From Combretum micranthum (taxonomy: Eukaryota; Streptophyta; Magnoliopsida; Myrtales; Combretaceae): DNA of 64,000 nt. Below, piece after piece: positions 21,687 through 33,472 of the stretch. The DNA lies in contig JAMXBD010001098.1 of the NCBI GenBank assembly GCA_024138025.1, positions 62,001 to 126,000 of the forward strand, in the 5' to 3' direction. The position numbers and the translations under genes were made by a program. The stretch's first letter is position 1. Each line of letters starts with the position of its first letter. Below the pieces are notes generated by a model. It worked only from the letters and a program-made list of their open reading frames with translations. It ran no database searches and had not been told where the DNA came from.

Positions 21687-24600
21687 TCAAGCTTTACGAC
21701 AGACATCTCCATCACAGACCCAGTCTTCTTTGGAGCTTTCTTCTTTAGTGTCTTCTTCTTTCTTAGCCTCATCTTCAGTTCTCTTTCCCAAAGCACACTT
21801 TGGATGGAGATCAAAGTCGCACTCATTGCAGTAGTATGACCACCCTTGCCCAGACTCCTTGCATCCATCACAACCGTACGTCCTATGTCGGGTGAGCTTA
21901 AGCTCGTGCTCCTCATGGAGAGGATGCTTCAGCTTTTCAGGCCACCCCTTTGCCATCTCCTTAAATCGTTCCTCGATCTTCTTTAGATGCTCCTCTGTGA
22001 AAGGATAAGCATCTGCCCCATGCTGAGTTATGAGGTTTCTGGCCTCTTTGCTTACAGTTCGACCAGTTGGTCCAAGAGCAACAAGCATAGGGATCCCTAA
22101 AACCTTGAATTTACGACTTAAGGATGCCTTCCTCTTGTCTCCGAATGGAAGTGCAAGCCATGGCATTTCTGCGTAGAATTCATCAAATGAAGCTTGATCC
22201 CGATCACTGGAAATGAAGATTACCTCGAAAGCATCATCTTTTTCTTTTATTGCATGGTATGCTTCAATAAGCTTCGGCAGAAATCCCCGACAGGGAGGAC
22301 ACCAGCGTGCTGAGAAGTAAAGCAGGATATTCTTTCCCACTAAGTCTGCTACTGGTACCTGAGGAGAAGGATAAGCATACTAATAAGACACATGGATTGC
22401 AAACACATATCAAGAAAGAAACGAATTCTACTACTTGATTTCTTCTAAAACACGTGGTAAAGGCATATATTGCTAGGGTCCTGGAGCAGGACATGCACAA
22501 CTTGGGAAGACAATGGTGTGCTCAAAAGGAGGGAAAAGCTTCTTGTTAGTCTATGCTTGGCTCAAAGTACTAAATGTAGCATTTGGAATACTCACTCTGA
22601 GGGAAAACTACATTTTGGAATAGCAAGGAATCATCATGATATTATCAAAAATGCAAAAACTAATGCCAGTGCCTGAGCCAGTAGGATGAAAAGACCTTTG
22701 TGCTGGCCCCAAAAAGAAAAAAGAAAAGAAAAGTACCCCTTGTGATGATTTTTTGATAATCTCTAAATCCTCCAAAATTAGTTTCCATCCATTTGTTCTT
22801 ATTCCTCTTAGCAGTTCATAATGATGGGCATTCGCTCAAGCCAAAATTTACACCACCTCAGGGCAAGAAATACATACAGCACAAGTGTTCACAAAAGCTG
22901 TAGCCACATCTCAAGCATAACTAAGGAATGGGATTTTCCTACTTTATCGCCCTTCTTGGACATCGACAATACTAACAAACGGAGGATTAAATGTGAAACT
23001 AACTAAACTGACTGGAAAGGAATTTAATGCCAATTATAAACATCTTAATTGTAACAAAGGTCTTTCAGTATAATTAATGAATTCAAGCTTTACCTTGTTT
23101 CCTCCCTTTCCAATGACAAAATCGAGATCCCCAGAAACCAAGACTGACTCCAAGGTTTGAGATTCTTCCCTGGCTCTCTCTATCTCTGCCAATTCAGCAA
23201 ACTTTTCCGGGGTGAAAGGGTATGCATCAATTCCATGTTCCTCAATGGCTTCAGCAACATTGGAATGGACAGTTTTTCCATCGGGACCAATGATCACCAA
23301 AGTGGGAAGGGTGGAAAGCTCAAAGTATCGAACCAACTTTTCACATTTCTTGTCTTTTACGGGCAAGGAATACCACGGCATCCCTCCAAATGCTTTCATA
23401 AATGGTTCTTCTTCATCATCTAATGGTATCAACACGACCTCAAAATGCTCTCCCCCGGCCTTCAATTTCTCATAAACCCCAAGTAAGTGCAGCACAAAAT
23501 CAGTAGCTGATCTGTATGAGGATAAGTAAAAACAAAGACCAACCATCTCCCTTCGAGCTCAGCAATTGGCACCTAGATTCATGCATCATCAAAACAACAG
23601 TAAGATAAACGGTAATATCCCAGTCATTCATAGTTGTCAAAACCGTAGTCAAAGATAAGTTTCACGAGTTTATGATTGTAAATTTTTTTCTTAATTAAAA
23701 TAGGTATAAAATTGTATAGATGCAGACTTTAGTTAGATGAAGTTATGAATTTGGACGTACGATTTTATACCTTATCGATTTTATCAGACGATTTCGTTTG
23801 ATTTTACCGATTTATACATTTCAGTCAATAGACAACAATTAAGTTTCAAACGTACGTGGAATTCGAAGCATATGTATATAGTTCTTACCTTATTTCCATC
23901 GGACTTGATGACAAAGTCACGGAGCCATGGGTCAGCAGGGATTTCACGGATTGGTTTCTTCGAGCATCTTCTTCCTGATCCTTCAATTCCTTAATTCGCT
24001 CTTGAGAAAAAGGATATCCCTCCACACCATACTCTCTAATGATCTCAGCCCCATCATCAGACACGACCTTACCAGCTTCATCAAGAATAACAAGATGGGG
24101 TATCCCCATCACCTTGAACAAGCTATCCAAACTGTCCCGTTTCTCCCCATCTGCATATGGAACAGCCAGCCATGGCATCTTGGAAAAGTAACCTTTGAAG
24201 GACTCTTCATCCTCGTCTGCCGACACAAAAACCACTTCAAAATCACCTCTTGGGGAGAGTTCGTTGTAAACTTCTACCAAAACTGGAGTGAACCCCCGGC
24301 ATGGACCGCACCATGATGCAGAGAAGTACAATCCGAGCTTTTTCCCTTGCAAGGTATCAACTTTAACCTGATATATAGCGATTTCGATAAAATTCGTCAA
24401 CTCAGAATAGACAAAACAAAACAAAACCACATAACATTTAACATCCAATCTAAAACTATTTCCATCGGGTTTTGTACGGAAATACCCCTATTTTTAAAAA
24501 AAAAATTCCAAAATACCCAACCTTGGAAGATATTCCAGAAATAACACACCAAAAAAACTTCTTTTAAAAAAAAAAAATAGAATTTACCTGATCGCCGGTG

Positions 24601-24689
24601 TTCTTGACAAGAAAGTCTCTCTCTGGAGAGCACAAAAGAGACCTTATGTCGTGACTCGCCAAGCTATCTTCTTCACCCAGACCAGCCAT
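21687..24689 (-). pseudogene. NRX1: Nucleoredoxin 1-like gene, copy 2 (two 1-base deletions)
   Basis: Tandem paralogue of the gene at 15,834-18,767 with the same four-exon, phase-0 layout: 24,588-24,689, 23,889-24,367, 23,094-23,572 and 21,687-22,358. Exons 2 and 3 are each one base short (479 instead of 480). One lesion is at 23,921-23,922 (GG for GGG), just before the end of exon 2. The other is near 23,547 (one T fewer) at the start of exon 3. Read as given, translation fails after domain 1 (WCGPC intact). Exon 4 is fully open and encodes domain 3 (WCPPC) plus the complete C1-like zinc finger ([18 protein letters not shown], then CDGC, CNEC and HPKC) and a tail ending DVCRKA, which copy 1 has lost. 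Without the two lesions it would be 577 residues, close to Arabidopsis NRX1. It is either a pseudogene or a sound gene with two base-calling errors. Confidence 0.85.
24368..24587 (-). other. Intron 1 of NRX copy 2 with small insertion
   Basis: This intron is 220 bp, against 139 bp in copy 1. The extra sequence (about 24,465-24,548) reads gggttttgtacggaaatacc on and ttccaaaataccc, a near-palindromic GGGTATTT-type arrangement typical of small non-autonomous elements. The donor GTAAA and acceptor TCAG are unaffected. Confidence 0.6.
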
Positions 24690-24833
24690 TTTCAGTACTC
24701 TTCAGTGTGCTCCTAGAAGTTCAACGAAGAGAAGAAGTTTCAACGAAGGAAGGAATATTGTCAATATGTGATAAGGCAAGAGCATATGTGCATATATAAT
24801 ACAAAAGTTCTAATTCTTCCACGCTAAGGAAAC

Positions 24834-27800
24834 TGAAAACTAACAATAGTTGAATTTAACATTTCAGCTTTATTATCTCTTGTTATCTATTTTTTATTTA
24901 ATTTATAAAAAATTTATTAGCACAATATTTTTTCATATAATATAAAATAAATAAAAATCCTTATTTATTACATTTACTGAACAAATAACTATTTATGATC
25001 TAAAGATATGCTTTATTTTAAAAAATCTTTAATTAAAATAAAAAATCACTATTTATTTTAACTTTGTGCCATTTTACTTAACCAAATATTGAATAACAAG
25101 ATATTGCAAACTTCTAAGACCTAGCCCCTTTTATCCCATTATTATTTTGTTTTTCAAAATAAAAGGCAAAGGAGTTAGGGGAAAGCAATTATAATTAAAA
25201 TAAAAAATTACCAAATATTGGATGAAAATAATCCCATCGAGTTCATTGAGTTTTTTTAAATATCTTATGAGTTTATTACAGTTAGACTAAAAAAAAATGT
25301 TACAATTTAAACCGGCTCATTTTTTAGAAAACAAGTTTAACTTATTTATTTATAAAATTATTCATCCAAAGGTATTAATTATATTTTTGCAACATTGTTT
25401 AAATTACAAATAGATCAAATAAATAGAAAATCACATCAAAGAACCTAAAATATGTTAATTGTATTATAAATTATAATACATTATGAAAATTACCGAGTGC
25501 AATATTTGAGACTAATTAAAAATAAAATAAGAAAAGGAAAAAAAATAAAAATTAATGAAATCAATACATAATCCTATACCATATTTAATAGCACAACCAC
25601 TAAAAACCAATATAACATAAAAAAATCGAATTTGTTACCTTAAACATCATATCTAAAATTGGATGTCACTTTGCTACGTAGCTATAAGCAAAATACTTAT
25701 AATTATACGTTTAGGTTTAAGTGGATAAACTTATATTATATATTATATTATGCTAGTATTGGATTGCCATGAAAAGAAAGAAAAATCATTGCTTCTTTTT
25801 GCCTATTTATTACGTATACTTTGTAGAACTGGAGAGTGGAACCCATCGGGACTCGGGAGATCAATTCTGAACAAAAGTTTTGGCAAAATATTACTACTTT
25901 AATGTTGTTTTTTTTTTTTTTTTTACTATGCCTATGCTATATTATTTATGTTTTTTTTTTCTCCTCCACCGTAATAAAGAAATTAAAGCAAATTATTCCG
26001 TGAATTAAACGGAAAAGAATTATCAAAATTTTGGTCCTTAAGCAAATGTAAGAAGCGAATTTATCACCAGTCTCCCCTCTTTCTCTTTAGATTCTGGGCG
26101 GGAATTAAATCCCCACGTAAGATTGAGAATAAATAAATAAAATAATAAATAATTTATAAATGGGCAGTTAAACTATCCAATTTGAAAGGAAAAAAATAAG
26201 ATAGAATTACAGTTGAACCATATTTTATGCTTCGCCTTTTTTTTTTTTTTTTTTAAACAGACAATCTAAAAACATTTGTAAAAATTTAAAAAAAAAAAAA
26301 AAAAGAAAGAAAGAAGCCAATAGGCAAGGCTGAAATTGCCGGAAAACTTATCTGCATTTAGTATTAATTAGTAAAACGAATAGGCCAAAAAACTTACGTA
26401 CACTTGGAGGCCATGGACCCGTGCATTGATCTTGAACCTTCCAAAGGAAGCTAAGAAACTACCAGGAAATTTAACCTTGGAAAATTGAATTTGTTCGAAT
26501 CTATCCACCTTAAGAGACCCTTAGGTGCGAGCAAAAGTGGGGTCGCAATCACGATGCAAGTAAACTCGTCACTTCACAAACCAATCAATTTCGTTTCGAT
26601 TTATAGGAATTTTACCGAAAATAGTTGTAAACAAACTCGAATTTTATTTGTTTAAGTAGAACTGAGATATTCAAATAGATCATTAAGCCAATTTGAACTT
26701 TATATATTTAGTTTAATTAATTTGTAAAAGGACAAAAACAAATCGAGCTATTCAGAGCTACTTGAACTAGACTCATTTCAAGCTTAGCTCGGCGAGCTCG
26801 ATTAGTAAACGAGCCAGCCTAAGCTAAAATAAAACTCATTTATGTAAACGAGCCGAGTTCAAACTTTGATTTAAACTCATGAGTAAACTCGTGAACAAGC
26901 TCGTTTAGGCTCACGAACAAACTTATGATTAGGCTTATTATCAAGCTCATTACTAAATTTATGAATTTTTTTATGCATGATATAATTATCTATAATTACA
27001 TAATAAAAACTAACTTCTATTTAATAATTATGTATATATATTATAGCAACATTGATATATAGTATATTTTAGGTTAAAAAAATAGAAAACAGCCTATTTA
27101 AATGAGTAGAGCTTGAACTTAAATTTTAGGTTTGATAAAAAGCTCAACTCTACTCGACTTCGTTTCATAAACTAGCTAATCTTGAACTTAAATTTTAAGC
27201 TACTTAAAAAGCTCGACCGTCTTTTAGCCCTATTTATGTACCTAATCAAGCTGGCATGAAGCATAGATGTTAATTGAATTTAAATTAAGTTTTAGGTATT
27301 AATATTATTTTAATTAAAATTAAATATATAATTTTAATAAATCGAAACTAAACAAGCTTAAAATCGAGTTGAGTTTGAGATTATATAATATTATTACAAG
27401 TTGAATGCAAGCTTAAAATCTTAAATTTGATTGAAATCAAACCAAGCTCAAACTCTAAAATTTCAAGTCAAATTCGAATTGAACTTAGTGATGCATCATC
27501 TCGACTCAGCTAATTTACATCTCTAGCAATGAGGATTTCTCATATACCTACATGTTTGTCACGATGTTAATGCTAGGAGAAATTTGAGGCAACTTCACAA
27601 GAAGAACTCCATGTTCTCATCCACCAATCGAGATCGATTAATTACTAAATTGGCTTAAACATTTGAACTTCTAGGGTAAAAATCCTCAAAGTCCTTAAAA
27701 CTAGATATCCTTGCCTTGTCAATAACTTCAAGTAAGACCCTTTAATTCGAGAAGAATGCCAAGAGGTAGCGAGCTTTCTTTTCTACCATTTGGTGTGTTA

Positions 27801-28922
27801 ACATTATATTAATGTTACCATTCGGAACTTTGGTTTTTGCAAATAAATGCCTCCACCACCTGGTATTGATGTACGAATAAGAAATCTAGGGTCCAAGCAG
27901 AAGTTAGAGATATGCCACTACAAATGAAATGAAATGGCCACTACAAAACCATGTGTTCCCAACATTAAGGTAGTAGGTTTCACAATAATGGACCATTTCC
28001 CTTTATTTTCAATCATATTTGTAATCATGATTTTACTTCAGACTACTAAATTGGAAAAGTTTAAATGCCTATTTGACCTTTGAGTGACATACATATATTT
28101 GACGAACTTGTTAGATCAAGAATGAAAATGTTACCTTTGAAAGTTAAAACACCAAATTGATAACACCATTTGCTCCACACTACCATACAACCTCACATCC
28201 ATTCAAAAATCAAATGACTGATTTGAACACAGTGAGTTCATGATTATAAAATCATTTTCTTCACACTAGCCAAAGAAGTTTCGATGCAAGATACAGTGAT
28301 GGTTTCTTTCCAAGAAAACGGGTCCCTTAACTACTACGATTAAATAGCTTTCACAAATGTTGGATAACACGTCATCCCAAAGGATGCTAACCTTGGGAAT
28401 ATATAAACATTTTTTAAGGTGATATCCTCACTTCAACACAATGAGCATATGGGTCCCCACATTCCATTGGGAAAGAATGCAAGCTATAAATTTTTTTAAC
28501 ACCAGATTGCATGTCTAGCCATGAAGTCTGATTTAACTACTTGAGTGCTCTTCAAAATGGGGTTTTCTATCGAGTATAGCACCTATCAATCCCAGATAAA
28601 GGTGGAAAATGTTGCTTTTAGGTCTTCAAACCTCAACACACCTATTCCTCACAATCACCCAGAATATGCATGTCTTGGTAAAGAGCTTCATTATAATATT
28701 CAATCCATGAGGTAGAAGGCCACCAGGCCACTGCTTCTCAATCATGGACCACCAATTGGTTATCATGGTTGCTGGGAAAATAATGAAAGTAGGCAAATGC
28801 CTTAAGATATTAATATTTGACATAGTATAATCTTATGTAGGCATCAGATCATGAGATATCGAAGACAAATCCCATACAAACATATGTAGCAACTTAATTG
28901 AGGATTGCTCGATCATGGAAGG
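24834..28922. other. 4.1-kb intergenic region, no gene supported
   Basis: Mostly AT-rich sequence with long A and T runs (25,905-25,924, 26,238-26,254 and 26,287-26,304). A degenerate block at 26,740-27,240 is full of GAGCTCG/CGAGC words (gctcggcgagctcgattag, acgagccgagttcaaac), a style seen in old plant hAT-like repeats. The part at 27,540-28,922 has longer open frames on the minus strand, but none resembles a protein family. Its right end is the left target site of the gypsy element at 28,928. Confidence 0.4.
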
Positions 28923-28927
28923 CATAA

Positions 28928-29838
28928 GATGCATGCTTAGCACAGATTTGCAATTGACTAGACTCTAAGAATTGAATTGTAGACCTTGACCAGATGAAAT
29001 ATCCAGAAAAGAATCAGTGATATAATTGAACTTGACCCTAGATCTAAGAATTCCACAAACCTTGGTATAGATTGATAGAAAAGACCTTAACCCGTTGGTT
29101 GAGTAATTTTAAAAACCTTAATATAGAAATCTCGACCTTGTAGGAAATACCGATCAAGAACCTTAGTATAACGAAGAACGCTACAAGAATTCAAATTCTT
29201 GAAGAATTCACAAGCTCTCAAAAAACTCAAAAGAAGAATTTCTCTCAATTAATTATCAAAAGTAATCTCTTCTTCAAAACAAACACCAAGAACTATATGT
29301 AATTATACAAAGGAAACGCAAAAGGCATAAAACAAGACAAGTTTGTTGTCCAATAAAAGCTAGTGGCCTAAATTACTACACTGTCGGCCTAGGAGGCAGC
29401 CTTAAAAAAACTTGATTCTAGGCATCTTGTACATTGGCTGAAGGCTAGTGGCATAAAGCTCAATGCCAGCAGCATTGAACGAAGAATGACGATGGCTATA
29501 GATGTTCTAAGCCGACTTGTTGAAGGCTGGTGTTGCTTGAAGAAAGCTAGCATCGTTGATGTTCAAGGCCGACAGCTTTGGGTCAGCTTTAATTTTGTTT
29601 TTTCTTAGTACCAAGCAACATAATGAAGTTGCTTAGATCTTTGACATTTCATCCAACTATGTTGAATAGCTTCGATTTTCCTTCCGTAGTTGATTTAATG
29701 TGCTTCACCTGATCCTCCATGAAGTTCTGGCAATAACCATTGAATTTATCCCGAAGTTTCTTAGCTTGGCTTTGTGTGATCATGCCTTCAGGTACTTGAA
29801 CTTATTGTGGCGAGCTTGGTGTGATCATGCCTTCATCA
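28928..29838 (-). repeat. 3' LTR of gypsy A
   Basis: Direct repeat of 42,575-43,425 (homology from ctaagaattgaattgtagac to gtgatcatgccttcatca). It contains two copies of agcttgg-ttgtgtgatcatgccttca at 29,763-29,790 and 29,811-29,838. The C-terminal pol-like frame MITRSQARKLQ, readable in the other LTR, is present here with stops. Confidence 0.9.
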
Positions 29839-29853
29839 TTCCCTCTTTCTCTG
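29839..29853 (-). promoter_or_regulatory. Polypurine tract of gypsy A
   Basis: On the minus strand CAGAGAAAGAGGGAA lies immediately before the TGATG of the 3' LTR, the expected position and composition of the plus-strand primer. Confidence 0.85.
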
Positions 29854-31103
29854 AAAAGATTCATCCTCAAATCAACTTCACCTAAATCAAAAGGACTCAA
29901 GTTAGAAACGTTAAATGTAGCACTCACATTGTACTCACCTAGCAAATCTACTTTATAGGCATTGTCATTTATCTACTCGACCACTTGAAATGGTCCATCT
30001 CCTTAAGGTCTAACTTTAACTTCCTTTGAGATGAAAATCTCTCCTTCCTTAGAGATGAAAATCTCTCCTTCCTTAAGTGCACTCAAACCCAATCACCAGT
30101 TCAAAGGTGACTTTCTTTTTGCCTTTGTTTTCTTGTTGAGCATGTTGCTCATTCCTCTTTTCAATTCGTTGCCTTACCTGTTTATGTAATTTCTTTACAG
30201 TTTCTGCCTTTTTCTTTTCATCTAAACTAGTTCTTTCATTAACTGGTAAAGACAACAAATCTAAAGGCGTTAGTGAATTAAGACAATAAACAACCTCAAA
30301 TGGTGAAAAACCTATAGTAATAGAATGAAAAGTGCGGTTATATGCAAACTCAATTAATGGTAAACATTCTTTCCAAGACTTTAAATTCTTTTGAATCACA
30401 GCTCACAACAAAGTTGTCATTGTCCTGTTTACCACTTTTCAGTTTGTCCATCGATTTGTGGATGATAGGCTTAGAGAATAGCAATTTAGTATCCAGTTTA
30501 CCTCCAAAACTCGCCAGAAATGGCTCAAAAATTTACATCCTCATCACTAACAATGCTTTTAGAAACACCATGTAACCTGACAAACTTCTTAAAGTACAAG
30601 TCAATAATATGAGATCATTGTCAGTTTTAATAACAAGCAATGAAGTGTGCCATTTTAGAAAATCTATCCACACAGCACAAATTGAATCACAACCCCTTTT
30701 TGACTTAGATAATCCCAAAACAAAATCTATACAAATGTCAGTCCAAGGTTTACTGGAAACAAGTAGAGGACTATATGACCATGCAGCATCACCCTAGATT
30801 TGGTCTTCTTGTGAGTTATACAATAACTATAAATCTCTCTACATCCCTTCTCATGTAAGGCCAATAAAAATGTTCCGTAAAAATGTCTAGAGTTTTTGAC
30901 ACACTAAAATGCCCCATCAAACCTCTATTATGAGACCCTCTAACAAGCAACTCCCTCATAGAGCATTGAGGTACACATAATCTCCCTTCTCTAAATAAAA
31001 AGTCCTCATGCCTATAAAACTTGTTAAAAGATTCCTCCTCACATGCAGCATAAATAGCAGAAAAAATCATGATCACTAGCATATAACTCTTTGATATGTT
31101 CAA
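29854..31103 (-). pseudogene. Gypsy A integrase remnant
   Basis: The minus strand shows the zinc-binding start (SHNRGLMGHFSVSKTLDIFT) at 30,816-31,103, a broken catalytic core, and then the C-terminal part at 30,073-30,399 (SWKECLPLIEFAYNRTFHS). The chain ends in a GDGPFQV-type and NAYKVDLLGEYNVSATFNVS-like tail at 29,880-30,030. Just upstream of that tail a segment of about 24 bp is tandemly duplicated (30,028-30,075). Several stops are present. Confidence 0.8.
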
Positions 31104-31159
31104 AACCTAATAATTTTGCACTAAGAGTTGAGAGAAGAACATACCTACGCGATAAGGCA

Positions 31160-32340
31160 TCAACAACCATATTTTATTTACCTTGCTCGTTGCAGATAAC
31201 ATAGGGGAAGGTCTCAATAAACTCCATCCAATGAGCATGTCTCCTGTTCAGCTTTCCTTGCCCCTTTAAATGCTTTAATGATTCATGATCAGTGTGAATC
31301 ATAAACTCCTTCAGCCATAAATAGTGTTTCCAAGTCTCTTAAGCTCTCACAAATGCATATAGTTCCTTATCATAAGTAGGTAGCTGAAAGGTGATCCATT
31401 CAACTTCTTAATAAAGTAGGCTATTGGCTTGCCCTCCTAACACCAAATGCATCGCATTTAATGTCAAAGGTCTTGGAAAAATCAGGTAAAAACACCAAAC
31501 GTGTAGAACATAAATTTTCTTTAAGTAAATTAAAAGCTTTTTATTGTGCTTCACCCATTTAAAACCAACTAATTTCTTAACAATTTCAGTCAATGGTGTT
31601 GCTAGTGTATTAAAATCTTTTACAAAATGTCTATAGAAACTAGCCAGACCATGAAAACTCCTCACCTCAATAATATTAGTAAATGTAGGCCAATCCTTAA
31701 TTGCTTTAATTTTCTCCTCATCTCTCTTATGCCTCTAGCACGACAATATATCCTAAGAAAACAACCTTTTCCAGATAAAAAGAATGTTGCTTTAGATTAG
31801 CATATAAATGCTCTCTTTTCAGCATAGTTAGTACACTCTTCAAATGATTCACATGTTCCTCTAAGTTTTTATTGTAAATCAAAATCTCATCAAAGTACAC
31901 AACAACAAATTTTCCTATAAAAGGATGCATGACATGGTTCATCAAACCTTATGAATGTACTAAGTGCATTAGTTAGTCCAAAGGGCATAACTAACCACTC
32001 ATAAAACCCTAATTTAATTTTAAAAGAACTTTTCTATTCATCCCCTTCTTTCATTCGAATCTGATGATAACCACTTTTAAGATCAATTTTTTAAAACAGA
32101 CAGGAACTATGCAGCTCATCAAGCATATCATTTACCTAGAATAAGATGACAATACTTTACCGTAATTTTGTTGATAGCTCTACAATTAACATATTCTCCA
32201 GGTTCCGTCTTTCTTGTGCACAGATAAAACTAGCATAGCACAAGGGCTCATGCTTTGACAAAAAATATTTTTGCCAGTAATTCTCGACTTGGCTTTATAT
32301 CTCAAGATTGCTCCTATAAGTAAATCAGTTCAAAATAGAA
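31160..32340 (-). pseudogene. Gypsy A reverse transcriptase and RNase H remnant
   Basis: RT fragments are readable on the minus strand: a stretch around 32,100-32,230 (VNCRAINKITVKY), the palm at 31,727-31,945 ([20 protein letters not shown]) and the connection at 31,408-31,665 (SFHGLASFYRHFVKDFNTLA). The normally invariant YxDD motif reads YFDE at 31,886-31,897, with the second catalytic Asp replaced by Glu. RNase H remnants continue leftward with stops. Confidence 0.8.
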
Positions 32341-33179
32341 GCTCCAGGTATGAAGTGAATTTGATATCTATACCCCTAATTGGCAGTAGCCCTCCAGGAA
32401 TTTTTTAGGAAATAAGTCTTCATATTCTTGCAAAAAGATACAATAGAACCAAGAAAAGAAGGGTTATGATCATTAGTAGAAATTATTGCCTCCTTGTACA
32501 TAAGTACTATCAAGGACTTTATCTCACTCATAGTAATCCTAATCTCACTTTTAGTGGCAAAACAATTCAATTGTTTTTCTTCTTACTCTTTCCTTTTCTA
32601 CACTTTGTTTCTTTCCTCTATCACTCGTGTATCATCTCACTAGCTCTCTTGTTTTCCTCTCATTTTCCTTAGAGGTTTTATTCATCTTCTCTATTTCAAA
32701 TTCTTTTGATTCTGTATTGTTGTGGTGTCAAAGGTTGTGTCTACATCTTTTGCACATCAAAATTCTTGTAATCTTATATCCATGAATAGTATTTCTATCG
32801 AACTACCATGGTTTGCTAAACAAAATATGACATGCATTCATTACTACATTACACATTACCTCATCATTGTAATTTCCTAAAGCAAACAATAACTTGCCTA
32901 TTTATTCACCTTCACCTCTCTGGAATCGTTCATCCATTGTAACTTATATGGCTTAGGTATTTAAGTGTAGGCAACTTAAGCAATTCCACTAAATTAGTAC
33001 TCATCACATTGGCACAACTACTACCATCAATAATCTAATTGCAATCTTTGTCTTTCACTACAGCTTAAGTATGGAAAATATTCTCCCTCTAGTGCTCAAG
33101 TTCGCCCTCATTCACCTATTTTATACTAAAGGTACGTTTAATTACCAATGATACGTTTGAAGCATCCACCTCCTAATTA

Positions 33180-33467
33180 TTAGTCACATCCTTCAACTCA
33201 GGCATCATCATCTTCTTCACTTTTGCTAGTCGTCTTATATTCGTCATTGCCTAGGGTAATCACAGCTTTCTTATTAGGGTACTGAGAAGCTATGTGTCCA
33301 ATACCATCACACCTGAAACAATGTAATCTACTTAAACGATATTGAGATTCGGGCTTGCCTTTGGTTTTATTAAAAGTCTTGTCCTTTGGCATAGCTTGAG
33401 TTGATTTTTCTTTCTTGTTCTTCCTATCTTCCTTCTTTTAGTTTTTCTTCTAAGAAGTAGAAAAAGT
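33180..33467 (-). pseudogene. Gypsy A gag C-terminal part with zinc knuckle
   Basis: A minus-strand zinc knuckle reads CFRCDGIGHIASQYPN, a CCHC-type motif (C-X2-C-X4-H-X4-C) whose last Cys is Tyr. Lys-rich linker sequence precedes it and an acidic stretch (SKSEEDDDA) follows, as in plant gypsy gag. It is separated from the main gag domain by the solo LTR at 33,473-37,063. Confidence 0.8.
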
Positions 33468-33472
33468 ACCTC

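Larger units (their letters stand above)
20359..24811. repeat. Tandem segmental duplication, unit 2 (NRX copy 2)
   Basis: A direct repeat of 14,689-18,890, offset by about 5.7 kb. It is some 250 bp longer, because of a MITE-like insertion at 20,821-21,003 and an intron 1 insertion at about 24,465-24,548. Exons are close to identical to unit 1. Confidence 0.9.
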
